A stretch of DNA of 64,000 nt from Rhizobium sp. R634 (GCF_002211305.1 NZ_LOKW01000026.1:124001-188000), one strand, 5' to 3'; positions 26,215 through 34,921 are shown, counted from the first letter of the stretch. Made by a program: numbers and translations. Notes: a model not told the origin generated them from the letters alone.

Positions 26215-27240
26215 TCAGAGGCCCGGCTGCTTGATGTCGGAAAGAATGCTGATGATGGTCTGCTTGCGGTCGAGGTTGTAGGCATCGGAAACGGTCAGCC
26301 GCTCGGTAATTTCGGAATAGAGCCGTGCCAGTCGCTCCGCAGCAGCGATCTGCCCCTCAGCCGCGGCCGCACGGGCGCGGTTCATGATGTCGTCGCCGAT
26401 ATGGCTGACGAAGAAATCGAAGATCGTGTCGCTTTCCTTGCCGGACAGGGCATCGGCCAATCGATGCATCGCCTTGCGCGCGCCCGGCCCTTCGGATGAA
26501 AGCATCTCGTCATAGGCGGCGATGATTTCGCCGCCGCCGTAGTTCAAGAGTTTGAGGGCTTCGCCGACGCTGCCCTTGGCGGCGGCAAGCACCGACCCGC
26601 CCTCACCCGAGATGCCGAGATGGCCAAGGGCGGCAATGAGCGCGTCGTCGGCAAGCGGCGCCAGTTTCAGCGGCAGGCAGCGGGAGCGGATCGTCGGCAG
26701 CAGGCGTCCCGGCGCGTGCGAGAGCACCAGGAACAGCGCTCGCTTCGGCGGCTCCTCCAGGATCTTCAGGATGGCGTTGGCCGCATTGCGGTTCATGTCG
26801 TCGGCCGGATCGATGATGACGATCCGCCAGTTGCCGGTGCCTGAGGTCTGAGAGAAGAACTTGCCGGCGCGCCGCACCTCGTCGACGGTGATCGCCGACT
26901 TTACCTTGCCGGTCTTTTCGTCCACCGGCCGGGCAAGGTGCAGGAGATTGTGCGAAGCACCGGAGACGATCTGCCGGCTGACGGGCGAAGCCGGGTCGGG
27001 ATCGCCGATCGTCTCCGGCGCCGTCTGGGGATCGGGATGGGAGAGGACATGATTGGCGAAGCGGAAGGCGAGCGTCGCCTTGCCGATGCCTTCAGGCCCC
27101 TCGATCAGTATGGCGTGATGGCCCTTGCCGGACCGGTAGGACTGGGCAAGAAATGCCTCCGCCTCCTCATGGCCGAACAGCCTGGTATTTTCCGCCGGCC
27201 AGATCGCGCCGTCGAGCAGTCCGGGCCTCTCCTCATTCAT
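26215..27240 (-). CDS. holB: DNA polymerase III subunit delta'
   Basis: 341 residues from the ATG at 27240, which overlaps the end of tmk by 8 bases. The clamp-loader AAA+ core: Walker A-like GPEGIGKATLAFRFANHVLS, where Ala follows the Lys (delta' is not an active ATPase), and VIIDPADDMNRNAANAILKI then LEEPPKRALFLVLSHAP as sensor region with the SRC motif (TIRSRCLPL). The zinc cysteines of E. coli delta' are absent. It works in the clamp loader with DnaX and HolA. The tmk-holB order is widespread. Confidence 0.95.
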   Translation of the reverse strand: MNEERPGLLDGAIWPAENTRLFGHEEAEAFLAQSYRSGKGHHAILIEGPEGIGKATLAFRFANHVLSHPDPQTAPETIGDPDPASPVSRQIVSGASHNLLHLARPVDEKTGKVKSAITVDEVRRAGKFFSQTSGTGNWRIVIIDPADDMNRNAANAILKILEEPPKRALFLVLSHAPGRLLPTIRSRCLPLKLAPLADDALIAALGHLGISGEGGSVLAAAKGSVGEALKLLNYGGGEIIAAYDEMLSSEGPGARKAMHRLADALSGKESDTIFDFFVSHIGDDIMNRARAAAAEGQIAAAERLARLYSEITERLTVSDAYNLDRKQTIISILSDIKQPGL

Positions 27241-27916
27241 GGTGGGCGGCTTCCGGTGTGCGGGCATGGCCCGCGGGCGACGACCTGAGCTGCTTGACGA
27301 TCGCCAGGATCTCGGCGGCGATCGCCTCTTCCGTCTGCAGAGCGTTGACGACGTGGCAGCGCTCGGGCTCGCGGGCGGCGATATCGAGAAAGGCTTCGCG
27401 CCGTTTCTCATGCGTTTCGAGCTGCTCTTTTTCGAAGCGGTCGGGACCATCGGCTGCGGCGCGTTTCTGTGCCCGCTCCAATCCGATCCTGGCGGGGATG
27501 TCGAGGATCACGGTGCAATCCGGCATGACGCCGTTGATGGCGACGCGCTGCAGCGTCTCGATGAACTCCGGCTCGAGATTGCCGGTGACGCCCTGATAGA
27601 CGCGGGAGGAGTCCATGAAGCGGTCGCAGAGCACGACCTTGCCTTCGGCAAGTGCAGGCCGGATCACCTCTTCGACATGGTCATTGCGCGCTGCCGCAAA
27701 CAGGATCGCCTCCATGCGCGTGCCGAAGGCTTCGGCGGCGCCGGAGAGAAGCACGTGGCGCACGGCTTCGGCGCCGGGCGATCCGCCCGGCTCCCGCGTC
27801 ACCAGCACGTCGTGGCCTTCGCTTTTCAACGCCTCGGCAAGGCGGCGGATCTGCGTGGATTTCCCAGCGCCTTCCCCGCCTTCAAACGTAACGAACAATC
27901 CCGTACCGGACGACAA
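27233..27916 (-). CDS. tmk: thymidylate kinase
   Basis: 227 residues. P-loop FVTFEGGEGAGKSTQ; DR(F/Y) motif CDRFMDSSRVYQG; the LID region RAAADGPDRFEKE lacks the multiple Arg of type I P-loops, as usual for bacterial enzymes. It phosphorylates dTMP to dTDP. The start is a TTG at 27916 with GGGAAG upstream; no ATG is available in frame before the P-loop. A C-terminal tail of about 15 residues extends past the usual end and carries the overlap with holB. Confidence 0.94.
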   Translation of the reverse strand: MSSGTGLFVTFEGGEGAGKSTQIRRLAEALKSEGHDVLVTREPGGSPGAEAVRHVLLSGAAEAFGTRMEAILFAAARNDHVEEVIRPALAEGKVVLCDRFMDSSRVYQGVTGNLEPEFIETLQRVAINGVMPDCTVILDIPARIGLERAQKRAAADGPDRFEKEQLETHEKRREAFLDIAAREPERCHVVNALQTEEAIAAEILAIVKQLRSSPAGHARTPEAAHHE

Positions 27917-28047
27917 TGACAGCTTCCCGCATTCCAGGCGCCATATGCGCCTCGTTCCTTCTATCTATCCGAAGATGCCAGGGAGGAAAACCTTTCGGCG
28001 CGGCGACATATTCACCTTTCCCGGTAAATCGCATCGGAAGAAGGCGT

Positions 28048-29241
28048 TCAGCCCGGCGCGGACTTATCCCAGAGCCAGGAGAAGAACAGCGATTCGCCGA
28101 GTTCCAGCATGGCATCGACGGCCCGGCTGCTGAGCGAGCCCTCCTCCACTGCCTGCACGGTATAGAGCGGCACTTCGCGGAGCAGCCGGCTGCCCGCGAA
28201 AATCCTGAGCGTGCCTGCCTGATAGTCCGGCTTGACCGGCGCCATCAGCGGCCAGCGGTAGACGATGCGTGCCGACAGCCGGTCCGGATTGCTGACCGGG
28301 ATATAGACGCTGACCGGCGCCTTGGCGACGAGATCGACGGTGCGCGCCGTGCCGCCATAGACGCTGGCCGAGCCGATCACTTCCTTGTCGGCAAAGACCT
28401 GGCGGTTCTCGAAGGCCGTCAGCCCCCATTCGAGCACGCGCTTGGCCTCCTCGGTCCGTTCCTTGTCGGAAGGGATGCCGGCAAGGGCCAGAAACAGCCG
28501 CCGGCCGTCGCGCTCGACCGAGGCGACGATCGAATAGCCCTCGCCCTCGGCAAAGCCGGTCGCCAGTCCATCGGCGCCGAGATCGAGCCCGAGCAGCGGA
28601 TTCCGGTTGCGCTGGAGGATCTTGTTCCACTCGAATTCCGGCTGCGCGAAATAGGGATAGAGGTTCGGATAGGATTGCTGCAGGGCGGCAGCAAGCGTCA
28701 CCATTTCGCGCGTGGTCACCTTGCTCTTGCCATCGGGAAGGCCGGTGGAGTTGCCGAATACTGCCTTCTCCATGCCGAGTTCGCGGGCGCGGCGGGTCAT
28801 CGATTCGGCAAATTGCTGTTCGCTTCCCGCCATGCCTTCGGCCAGCACGATGCAGCCGTCATTGGCGCCCTGGATGGTAATGCCCTTGAGCAAGTCGTCG
28901 ACTGGCACGCGCGATTTGAGCGCGGCAAACATCGTGGCCGTCCGCGAGGGTGCGCCGCCCGTTCGCCAGGCATATTCCGAAACCGGATATTCTGTGTCGA
29001 GCGTGATCTGACCCTTCGTCACCGCCTCGAAGGCGATATCCACCGTCATCAGCTTGGCGAGCGAGGCCGGCGAAAAGCCCTGGTCCTCGTTCTTGGCGAG
29101 AAGCACCGTGCCGGTGGAGGCCTCGATCATGTAGGCCTGCGCGGCCTTCGTGGCAAATCCGCCAGCGCCGCCATCGGCAGCGAGCGCGCCGGTGGCCAGG
29201 GGTATCAGGCATGCAAAAAGGCGAAGCAAGGGCTTCAGCAT
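28048..29241 (-). CDS. D-alanyl-D-alanine carboxypeptidase homologue with altered SxN and KTG motifs
   Basis: 397 residues from the ATG at 29241; an ATG four codons earlier is an alternative. Signal peptide MLKPLLRLFACLIPLATGAL (cut near LAA-DG). The PBP5-type fold is clear: SxxK is intact as SLAK (60-63). However, the SxN motif reads GAN (125-127), so Ser is Gly, and the KTG motif reads ATG (227-229, in DGLATGF), so Lys is Ala. PBP5-like C-terminal domain and a final amphipathic segment (DAMLELGESLFFSWLWDKSA) follow. It is periplasmic. It may be inactive or of changed specificity; dac would be only a family name here. Confidence 0.85.
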   Translation of the reverse strand: MLKPLLRLFACLIPLATGALAADGGAGGFATKAAQAYMIEASTGTVLLAKNEDQGFSPASLAKLMTVDIAFEAVTKGQITLDTEYPVSEYAWRTGGAPSRTATMFAALKSRVPVDDLLKGITIQGANDGCIVLAEGMAGSEQQFAESMTRRARELGMEKAVFGNSTGLPDGKSKVTTREMVTLAAALQQSYPNLYPYFAQPEFEWNKILQRNRNPLLGLDLGADGLATGFAEGEGYSIVASVERDGRRLFLALAGIPSDKERTEEAKRVLEWGLTAFENRQVFADKEVIGSASVYGGTARTVDLVAKAPVSVYIPVSNPDRLSARIVYRWPLMAPVKPDYQAGTLRIFAGSRLLREVPLYTVQAVEEGSLSSRAVDAMLELGESLFFSWLWDKSAPG

Positions 29242-29313
29242 CGCGATTTCCATCGATCGAGCGGCGGATTTCAGGAGGTTAGAGCGAGAGGGAATCCGAT
29301 GCAATTACCATGC

Positions 29314-30420
29314 TTAGCGTGCCGCGGATTTTGCCTGCTGCCGCTTGGCAGAGGCCAGGATCGACTGCTGCGTCAGCCCGTCATTGCGCACCATCACTGC
29401 GTCGAAGGCGAGATCGACCGTCACTGTCTTCACGTCCTCGTTCTGGTAGCCGAGTGCCAGCGAACCCTGACGCCCGCCATAGGGGCGCTCATAAGGCATG
29501 GGTCCGATCTCCGGCAGCACGACCATCTGCTCGAAGGTCGGAGCACCATTCCCTGCCGACTGGGCAGACGGTGCGACCAGAACATTGGCCGGAGCAGCGA
29601 GCGCCGGCGCCGCATTGTAGCGCGCGCTTGGCGTCGAACCGGCATAGGAGGTCGCCGACATCGGCACCGGCACGTTGGCCGGCGTCTCATAGCTCTCCGA
29701 ACTCTGCAGCTGGTCGCGCGTGATCTTGCGGCTGTTGGAGGCGACCATCACGCCGGTTGCGATCTGTCCCTCAGGATTGATTGCCGGAATGCGGCTGCCC
29801 TTCGGCACATAAGATGCCATCAGATAGGGCATGTCATGGCCGTCCATGCGGGCGCGGCCGACATATTGAACGCGCACCTTGCCGGTGCCACTGTGCTGCA
29901 GATCCAGCATGTTGGCCGTCTTGTTGGAAAGATCGATGATACGGCCTTCGTGGTAAGGACCGCGGTCATTGACGCGCACGACGACGGAGGAGCCGTTTTC
30001 GAGATTGGTGACGCGGGCGTAGCTCGGCAGCGGGAAGGTCGGGTGGGCGGCCGAAAGATGCATCTGGTCGTAGACTTCGCCGTTTGCCGTCAGGCGCCCA
30101 TGAAAGGCGGAGCCATACCAGGAGGCGACGCCGACCTTGTTATAGGCGAAGTCTTCCTTCGGATAATACCACTTGCCCTTCACCTCGTAGGGATTGCCGA
30201 CGATGTAGCGGCCGCCGCCCTTCGGGATGTTGTTGCCGGTGGCGACCCGCGGGCTCGCCTTCACGCCATATTCGGATTCGGAAAAATACTCTTTGCCGTG
30301 GGCTTTCTTTTTCGGCACCGCCTGCGTCGTGCCGCACGCCGCAACCGTCGCACACATCGCCGATATCGCCAGCCATCGCGCTGCCGTTGCGAATGACGCC
30401 GCCCCGTAATCCAGTCTCAT
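29314..30420 (-). CDS. rlpA: RlpA-family septal lipoprotein (lytic transglycosylase type)
   Basis: 368 residues from the ATG at 30420; two other in-frame starts upstream (30438, 30471) are less favoured. Lipoprotein signal with lipobox VAAC (ATVAACGTTQ). The double-psi beta-barrel is typical of RlpA: GVASWYGSAFHGRLTANGEV then YDQMHLSAAHPTFPLPSYAR and VVVRVNDRGPYHEGRIIDLS. The C-terminal 130 residues are low complexity; no SPOR domain is visible, unlike E. coli RlpA. RlpA cleaves denuded peptidoglycan at division sites. It stands upstream of the D,D-carboxypeptidase homologue on the same strand. Confidence 0.92.
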   Translation of the reverse strand: MRLDYGAASFATAARWLAISAMCATVAACGTTQAVPKKKAHGKEYFSESEYGVKASPRVATGNNIPKGGGRYIVGNPYEVKGKWYYPKEDFAYNKVGVASWYGSAFHGRLTANGEVYDQMHLSAAHPTFPLPSYARVTNLENGSSVVVRVNDRGPYHEGRIIDLSNKTANMLDLQHSGTGKVRVQYVGRARMDGHDMPYLMASYVPKGSRIPAINPEGQIATGVMVASNSRKITRDQLQSSESYETPANVPVPMSATSYAGSTPSARYNAAPALAAPANVLVAPSAQSAGNGAPTFEQMVVLPEIGPMPYERPYGGRQGSLALGYQNEDVKTVTVDLAFDAVMVRNDGLTQQSILASAKRQQAKSAAR

Positions 30421-30916
30421 ATGTCCCACGCCGCTCATATGGTTAAGGAACTCTGCCCGATAATGGGTCAATAGCGCCTTATCCCCGCCCGCCTAACGAG
30501 ACTTTAATCTTGTGAGCTTCATGGCAAATTTACGAACGATTTCGCAGCGATAGCCCCAATTCCGATAATTATGGTTTATAAACTACTAACATTGAGGCCT
30601 GCACCCTGCCCTCCGCCGCCGCAATGAGACCCCGGAATCGCCGTGCCGATACGTGACACATAGTAGATGGCCGAAGGGATTTGCGCGTTCAAAAAGCTTT
30701 CGATCGGTGGCGCCGGCCGAGGTTGCGGATTTCACCCACTGGTAGTTTTATTTCAAAAAGATCGCTCTGAAGTTATCGCCGGTCAGCACCGTATCGACTG
30801 CGCTACCCCTGCACCGTGTAGTTTGTTGCTTGACTCAAAGTGGAGTAGAAAGTTTAGTTGCGGCGTTCGGGTGAAGCCCGGCGTCCTTTCCACGCTCATC
30901 TTTAGGGGGACGAGCC
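30421..30916. other. long divergent intergenic region
   Basis: About 500 bases between rlpA and the VCBS-like gene. An open frame at 30667-30945 overlaps the next gene and has no ribosome site, so it was not accepted. The region is AT-richer than its surroundings in 30500-30600 (AATTCCGATAATTATGGTTT). No RNA gene was recognised. Confidence 0.35.
30830..30858 (+). promoter_or_regulatory. candidate promoter of the VCBS-like gene
   Basis: TTGACT (30830-30835) and TTTAGT (30853-30858) are separated by 17 bases and lie about 60 bases upstream of the start codon at 30917. The -10 is weak. Confidence 0.35.
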
Positions 30917-31738
30917 ATGGCAAATCACAAACCAGCAGTGCCTAGCGTGTCGATCCACGACTATTCACCAACGGAAGCCATCGAAGGAAGCCTTCTCGAC
31001 GGCGCGACGGACCAGGATGGCGATCTGCTTCAGGTTCAGTTTGTCAATGGTGTCCGAATTCCCAACAAGGCAGGTGAACCCGGATATCTGACCATCGAAG
31101 GTGAGCACGGCACGCTGACCATCTGGAGCAATGGCAGCTATAGTTACACGGTCACTGACCCGGAAAGCCTTGAGCCCGGTCAAGCCTTCTCCGAAAAATT
31201 CTCCTTCAAGGTCTCCGATGGAAAAGGCGGCACTGACGTCGCCAATTTTCACATCGCCGTCAACGCGCCGCCGCAAGGGCTCTATTCGATCGATTTCGAA
31301 AATGCCCCGACGGAATATCCCGGGCAGCCTGATATCGCTTCGGGTTATGCGGGCTTCAAGTTCGGCGACAAGGTCGACGGCAATCTTTGGGCGGTCGCTG
31401 AAGCCAGCGGTAACGAATACGTCGTCACCAATCCCTACAATCCCTTTTTCGACCGTGTTGACGGTAAGCTCTTCACGGTAGAGGGCGTCGACGTCGCGAC
31501 CGTTTTCGACCCCGGCTACGAAGGGGGCGATGCCCTCGTCACCTTCGAAGGCTACATCGGTGGCAATAAGGTGAGCGAGATGACCGTCAAGGTCTATGGC
31601 GATACCATTGCCGACGGCCAGCATATTTCACTGGCAGAGCTGGGCGCGGTCGACTTCGTCCGCTTCGATATCGACCCGGACGTGGAGCCCACAGGCTTCC
31701 CGCAGCTCGCCTTCGACAACTTCACGGTCCTCGTCTGA
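30917..31738 (+). CDS. VCBS/cadherin-like repeat protein, probably secreted without a signal peptide
   Basis: 273 residues; GGGGACG precedes the ATG. Residues about 15-115 form one VCBS-type domain (GSLLDGATDQDGDLLQVQFV, GTLTIWSNGSYSYTVTDPES, FSEKFSFKVSDGKGGTDVAN). The rest is a beta-sandwich (YSIDFENAPTEYPG... DFVRFDIDPDVEPTGFPQLA) like those ending many surface proteins. There is no N-terminal signal peptide and the end FDNFTVLV is hydrophobic; both fit a type I secreted rhizobial protein or adhesin. No nonapeptide calcium repeats and no secretion genes are nearby, so the route is unproven. Confidence 0.7.
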   Translation: MANHKPAVPSVSIHDYSPTEAIEGSLLDGATDQDGDLLQVQFVNGVRIPNKAGEPGYLTIEGEHGTLTIWSNGSYSYTVTDPESLEPGQAFSEKFSFKVSDGKGGTDVANFHIAVNAPPQGLYSIDFENAPTEYPGQPDIASGYAGFKFGDKVDGNLWAVAEASGNEYVVTNPYNPFFDRVDGKLFTVEGVDVATVFDPGYEGGDALVTFEGYIGGNKVSEMTVKVYGDTIADGQHISLAELGAVDFVRFDIDPDVEPTGFPQLAFDNFTVLV

Positions 31739-31799
31739 CGACATCAGGCAAGCGGCCCGCAAAGCCGCTTCCCTCCTCCGGCAAGTGCTGCAGAACAAG

Positions 31800-31827
31800 T
31801 TGACGCTGCGGTCAAAGCTGCTACAAA
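31800..31827 (+). promoter_or_regulatory. candidate promoter upstream of tRNA-Ser
   Basis: TTGACG (31800-31805) and TACAAA (31822-31827) with a 16-base spacer, about 95 bases before the tRNA gene. The -10 match is poor; offered as a candidate only. Confidence 0.3.
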
Positions 31828-31877
31828 GCCGGCCTGTGAGTGAATGGGTCGCACGTCGGCGTAAGCGCCGATCTAAA

Positions 31878-31900
31878 GGAAATGCCGAAACGGCATTTCC
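31878..31900. repeat. perfect 10-bp inverted repeat before tRNA-Ser
   Basis: GGAAATGCCG (31878-31887) and CGGCATTTCC (31891-31900) flank AAA and would form a tight stem-loop 20 bases before the tRNA. No T-run follows, so it is not a standard terminator; it may be a processing or transcript-end structure. Confidence 0.6.
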
Positions 31901-31920
31901 ATGGGCTTCTCAATTTGCCT

Positions 31921-32010
31921 GGAAGAGTGTCCGAGTGGTTTAAGGAACCGGTCTTGAAAACCGGCGTGCGGGAAACCGTACCGTGGGTTCGAATCCCACC
32001 TCTTCCGCCA
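31921..32010 (+). tRNA. tRNA-Ser (anticodon TGA)
   Basis: 90 bases including an encoded CCA end. The acceptor stem pairs GGAAGAG with CTCTTCC. The anticodon loop is CTTGAAA in the CCGGT/ACCGG stem, giving TGA, which reads TCA codons. A long variable arm is present, as in class II (serine) tRNAs, and the T arm reads GTGGGTTCGAATCCCAC. Confidence 0.97.
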
Positions 32011-32040
32011 TTTTGGCCGTATTTCTTCGATCGCGCCGTT

Positions 32041-32925
32041 TCAGCCCTCCAGCCGGACTGCGTTCTCCGTCAGTATCTTTATCAATTGCTCCTTCACGAT
32101 CTGGAATCTCGGCGTCCGGGCCGCTTGGTCCTGCACGAGAAGCCACAGATCGAGCGTTAGCTTGGGCACATCTTCCAGCACGGGCACGAGATCGGTTCGG
32201 CAAGCGGCGAAACAAGGCAGGACCCCGATACCGAGGCCGTTTTCGACCGCCGTCAGCTGCGCGGTGAACGAACTGAGGCGCATCGCCGGCTGGCAATCGG
32301 CGAAAATCTCTTCCAGCCAGATCGACATCGAGAGGTAACGCAGGTCTTCGCTCCATCCGATCACCCGGTGGGAGTGGAGGTCGCGCTCGTTCGACGGCTT
32401 GCCATATAACTCCAGATAGCTGCGATTGATGTAGAAGCCGAATGTGACCTTGCCCACCGTGCGCATCCGGTAGCTGCCTCGCTCCGGCGGCACGATCCGA
32501 AGGGCGATATCGGATTGCTGGGTCGCGAGCGGCGCCGGCCGGACGCTGGACCTGATGTCGAGCTGAATGCCGGGATAATCCTGCATGAGGCCCCCGAGAT
32601 TGGGGATGAGGATCTGCTGGCCCAGCAGTTCGGGCGCGTCGATGCGGACCATGCCCGACACGCTTTCGCTACTGTCTCTGGCCGACCTTTCGAAAGCCTT
32701 CAAAGACGCTTCGGCCGTTTCGGCCGGCGCCAGAAGACCGATGCCTGCTTCGGTCATTTCGTATCCGTCGAAGTGATGGCGAAACAGCGTCGATCCCAGT
32801 GCTTGCTCGAGCGCCGTTATTCGGCGCGACACGGTGGATGTGCTAACGCCCAGCCGGCGCGCTGCCGCGCTGAGCGACCTGGAGTTTGCGACGGCAAGAA
32901 AGAACTTCAGGTCATTCCAGTCCAT
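32041..32925 (-). CDS. LysR-family transcriptional regulator
   Basis: 294 residues from the ATG at 32925 (GGAAAG upstream); a TTG at 32937 is less likely. The N-terminal HTH: MDWNDLKFFLAVANSRSLSA then AARRLGVSTSTVSRRITALE. The C-terminal effector domain is a LysR substrate-binding fold (IALRIVPPERGSYRMRTVGK, VENGLGIGVLPCFAACRTDL). It is divergent from the BKACE-like and quinone-oxidoreductase genes, the usual layout for a regulator of those genes. Confidence 0.9.
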   Translation of the reverse strand: MDWNDLKFFLAVANSRSLSAAARRLGVSTSTVSRRITALEQALGSTLFRHHFDGYEMTEAGIGLLAPAETAEASLKAFERSARDSSESVSGMVRIDAPELLGQQILIPNLGGLMQDYPGIQLDIRSSVRPAPLATQQSDIALRIVPPERGSYRMRTVGKVTFGFYINRSYLELYGKPSNERDLHSHRVIGWSEDLRYLSMSIWLEEIFADCQPAMRLSSFTAQLTAVENGLGIGVLPCFAACRTDLVPVLEDVPKLTLDLWLLVQDQAARTPRFQIVKEQLIKILTENAVRLEG

Positions 32926-33131
32926 GAGGCTTTCCAATTTTGGAACGGCGCTTGCCCAAAACGGCAGTGGTCTATTGCAGCCAATTTGATATCATCGGAC
33001 CAGAAACGGCAACAGGACGGTCGCAGAAGCGGCACACTCCGGTCCTTCAGTTTTCCAAATTTGCTATGCCGACGTTTTCGGCACGAATCCGAGAGCGTCG
33101 TGCTTCCGCAACAAAGCGCGAGGCAATTCTC

Positions 33132-33857
33132 ATGATCGTTCAAGCTTGCATCAACGGCGCAAGGCCGAGCGATTTCCATCCGCATATTCCCCTGACGGCG
33201 GGAGCCATGGCGCGCGACGCTGCGGCTTCGGTCGCTGCCGGCGCTGCCGAACTTCACCTTCATCCGCGTGGAGCCGAAGGCCGGGAAAGCCTCGCCGCTG
33301 TCGACGAAACCGTCTGCGCGATCCGGCGGGTCTGTCCGGGGACGCTGGTCGGAGTTTCCACGGGCGCCTGGATCGAGGGCGATCGGGAACGGACGCGCGA
33401 AGCCATCCGCCAGTGGCGGGTATTGCCGGATTACGCGTCGGTGAACCTCTCCGAAGACGATGCGCCCGCTATCATGCAACTGCTTCGCGACAGGGGCGTC
33501 GGGATCGAAGTCGGGCTGGCATCAGTCGCCGATGCAGAACGTTATATCAGCCTCGAAGACCACCAGCGGGTCTTTCGCGTGCTGATCGAGCTCGATCACG
33601 AACAGGATTGGCAACGTGCCCGCGCTGTTCAGGACGGCATTCTCGAGGTGCTCGAACGTGGCGGCGTGACACGACCCATTCTTCTGCACGGTTTCGATGC
33701 AACGGTCTGGCCGTTCGTCGAATTGGCGCGTCAGCGGCGCTTTTCCACCCGCGTCGGCCTGGAAGATGGAAAGCATCTTCCGGATGGAACGACCGCGTGC
33801 GGCAATGCCGCGCTGGTCGCCGCCGCCGTCGATATCTTCCGTGGCCGGTCGAATTGA
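33132..33857 (+). CDS. short BKACE-like (DUF849) beta-keto acid cleavage protein
   Basis: 241 residues from the ATG at 33132 (GAGG upstream). The open frame reaches 64 codons further upstream, but that part reads unlike the family. BKACE features: MIVQACINGARPSDFHPHIP at the N-terminus, the zinc-binding H-x-H in ELHLHPRGAEG, and the ending TRVGLEDGKHLPDGTTACGN. The family splits beta-keto acids using acetyl-CoA. Usual length is about 270-310, so this is a short member. It is followed after 33 bases by the quinone oxidoreductase gene and is divergent from a LysR gene. Confidence 0.75.
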   Translation: MIVQACINGARPSDFHPHIPLTAGAMARDAAASVAAGAAELHLHPRGAEGRESLAAVDETVCAIRRVCPGTLVGVSTGAWIEGDRERTREAIRQWRVLPDYASVNLSEDDAPAIMQLLRDRGVGIEVGLASVADAERYISLEDHQRVFRVLIELDHEQDWQRARAVQDGILEVLERGGVTRPILLHGFDATVWPFVELARQRRFSTRVGLEDGKHLPDGTTACGNAALVAAAVDIFRGRSN

Positions 33858-33890
33858 TCCGCCGTTTAATATTTCTCTCGCGAGGCAAAC

Positions 33891-34880
33891 ATGACAACGA
33901 GAACAGATGTTTTCCGATTTTCTGAATTCGGCACGCCTGACGTCCTGCGCCAGGAAAGTCTCGAGCTGGCCCTGCCCGCTGCCGGCGAAATCCAGATCCG
34001 GCATCTGGCGATCGGCGTGAATTACATCGACATCTATCACCGCAAAGGCGTCTTCGCGGCGCAGCTTCCCTTGCCGAGCGGGCTCGGCGTGGAAGGTGTC
34101 GGCATCGTCACGGCGCTTGGCGACGGCGTTAAAACCTTCAATGTTGGTGACCGCGTGGCCTATGTCGGCGGTCCCCCGAACGCCTATTCCACGCATCGAA
34201 ACCTGCCTGCCGCGCGTGCTTTGCCCGTGCCGGAGGGGCTGGACAGCGAAACCGTCGCTGCTCTGGTTTTCAAGGGGTTGACCGTCGAATACCTGATCCA
34301 TCGCTGCGTGCCCGTGGCGAAAGGTGACGTCGTTCTCTTCCATGCCGCCGCAGGTGGGGTCGGATCGATCGCGTGCCAGTGGCTGAAACATCTCGGGGCG
34401 ACGGTGATCGGCACTGTCGGTTCGGAGGAAAAGGCTGGGATCGCGCGCGCCAACGGGTGCGATCACGCGATCGTTTACACCAAGGAGGATTTCCAGGGCC
34501 GCGTGGCCGAGATCACCGGTGGCAAGGGCGTGCGTGTCGTCTACGATTCGGTCGGCGCCGACACGTTTGCCAAATCTCTGGATTGCCTGCGTCCCCGCGG
34601 CACTCTCGTCAGCTTTGGGGAAGCCTCCGGTCCGATCGCACCTCTAAACGTTCCCTCGCTGGGTGCAAAAGGATCGCTGTTCGTCACGCGTCCGTCCATC
34701 GCCCATTACACGGCCGATCGCAGCGACTACGAGGCGGCGGCGAGCAATCTCTTAGGCGCCATCGAGGCCGGCATCGTCAAGGTCCCTAATATATCGAGAT
34801 ACAGGCTCGGCGATGCGGTCAAGGTGCACGAAGATTTGGAAGCGCGCCGAACGCAAGGTCCTATCATTCTCATTCCGTGA
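33891..34880 (+). CDS. NADPH:quinone oxidoreductase (zeta-crystallin type MDR)
   Basis: 329 residues; GAGG before the ATG. A medium-chain dehydrogenase/reductase without the structural-zinc cysteines: NYIDIYHRKGVFAAQLPLPS then GLGVEGVG, the Rossmann motif HAAAGGVGSIACQWLKHLGA, and TEYL-like segment FKGLTVEYLIHR typical of QOR. It reduces quinones or enones with NADPH in the cytoplasm. It lies 33 bases after the BKACE-like gene and is probably co-transcribed with it. Confidence 0.92.
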   Translation: MTTRTDVFRFSEFGTPDVLRQESLELALPAAGEIQIRHLAIGVNYIDIYHRKGVFAAQLPLPSGLGVEGVGIVTALGDGVKTFNVGDRVAYVGGPPNAYSTHRNLPAARALPVPEGLDSETVAALVFKGLTVEYLIHRCVPVAKGDVVLFHAAAGGVGSIACQWLKHLGATVIGTVGSEEKAGIARANGCDHAIVYTKEDFQGRVAEITGGKGVRVVYDSVGADTFAKSLDCLRPRGTLVSFGEASGPIAPLNVPSLGAKGSLFVTRPSIAHYTADRSDYEAAASNLLGAIEAGIVKVPNISRYRLGDAVKVHEDLEARRTQGPIILIP

Positions 34881-34921
34881 CATCTTCAAGATCACTTTAT
34901 ATTTCAGGAAATGAAGAATGT

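Noticed and set aside
27916..30396. 826-codon open frame on the plus strand opposite the D,D-carboxypeptidase and rlpA genes
   Set aside because: It is antisense to two clear, motif-bearing genes; its product is His/Arg/Ala-rich low complexity and carries no family motif, typical of GC-rich shadow frames.
30667..30945. 92-codon plus-strand frame upstream of the VCBS-like gene
   Set aside because: No ribosome site, overlaps the start of the supported gene, no recognisable product.
32940..33131. 64-codon N-terminal extension of the BKACE-like protein
   Set aside because: The extension has no family similarity and no good ribosome site, whereas the internal ATG at 33132 has both the family start and a GAGG site.
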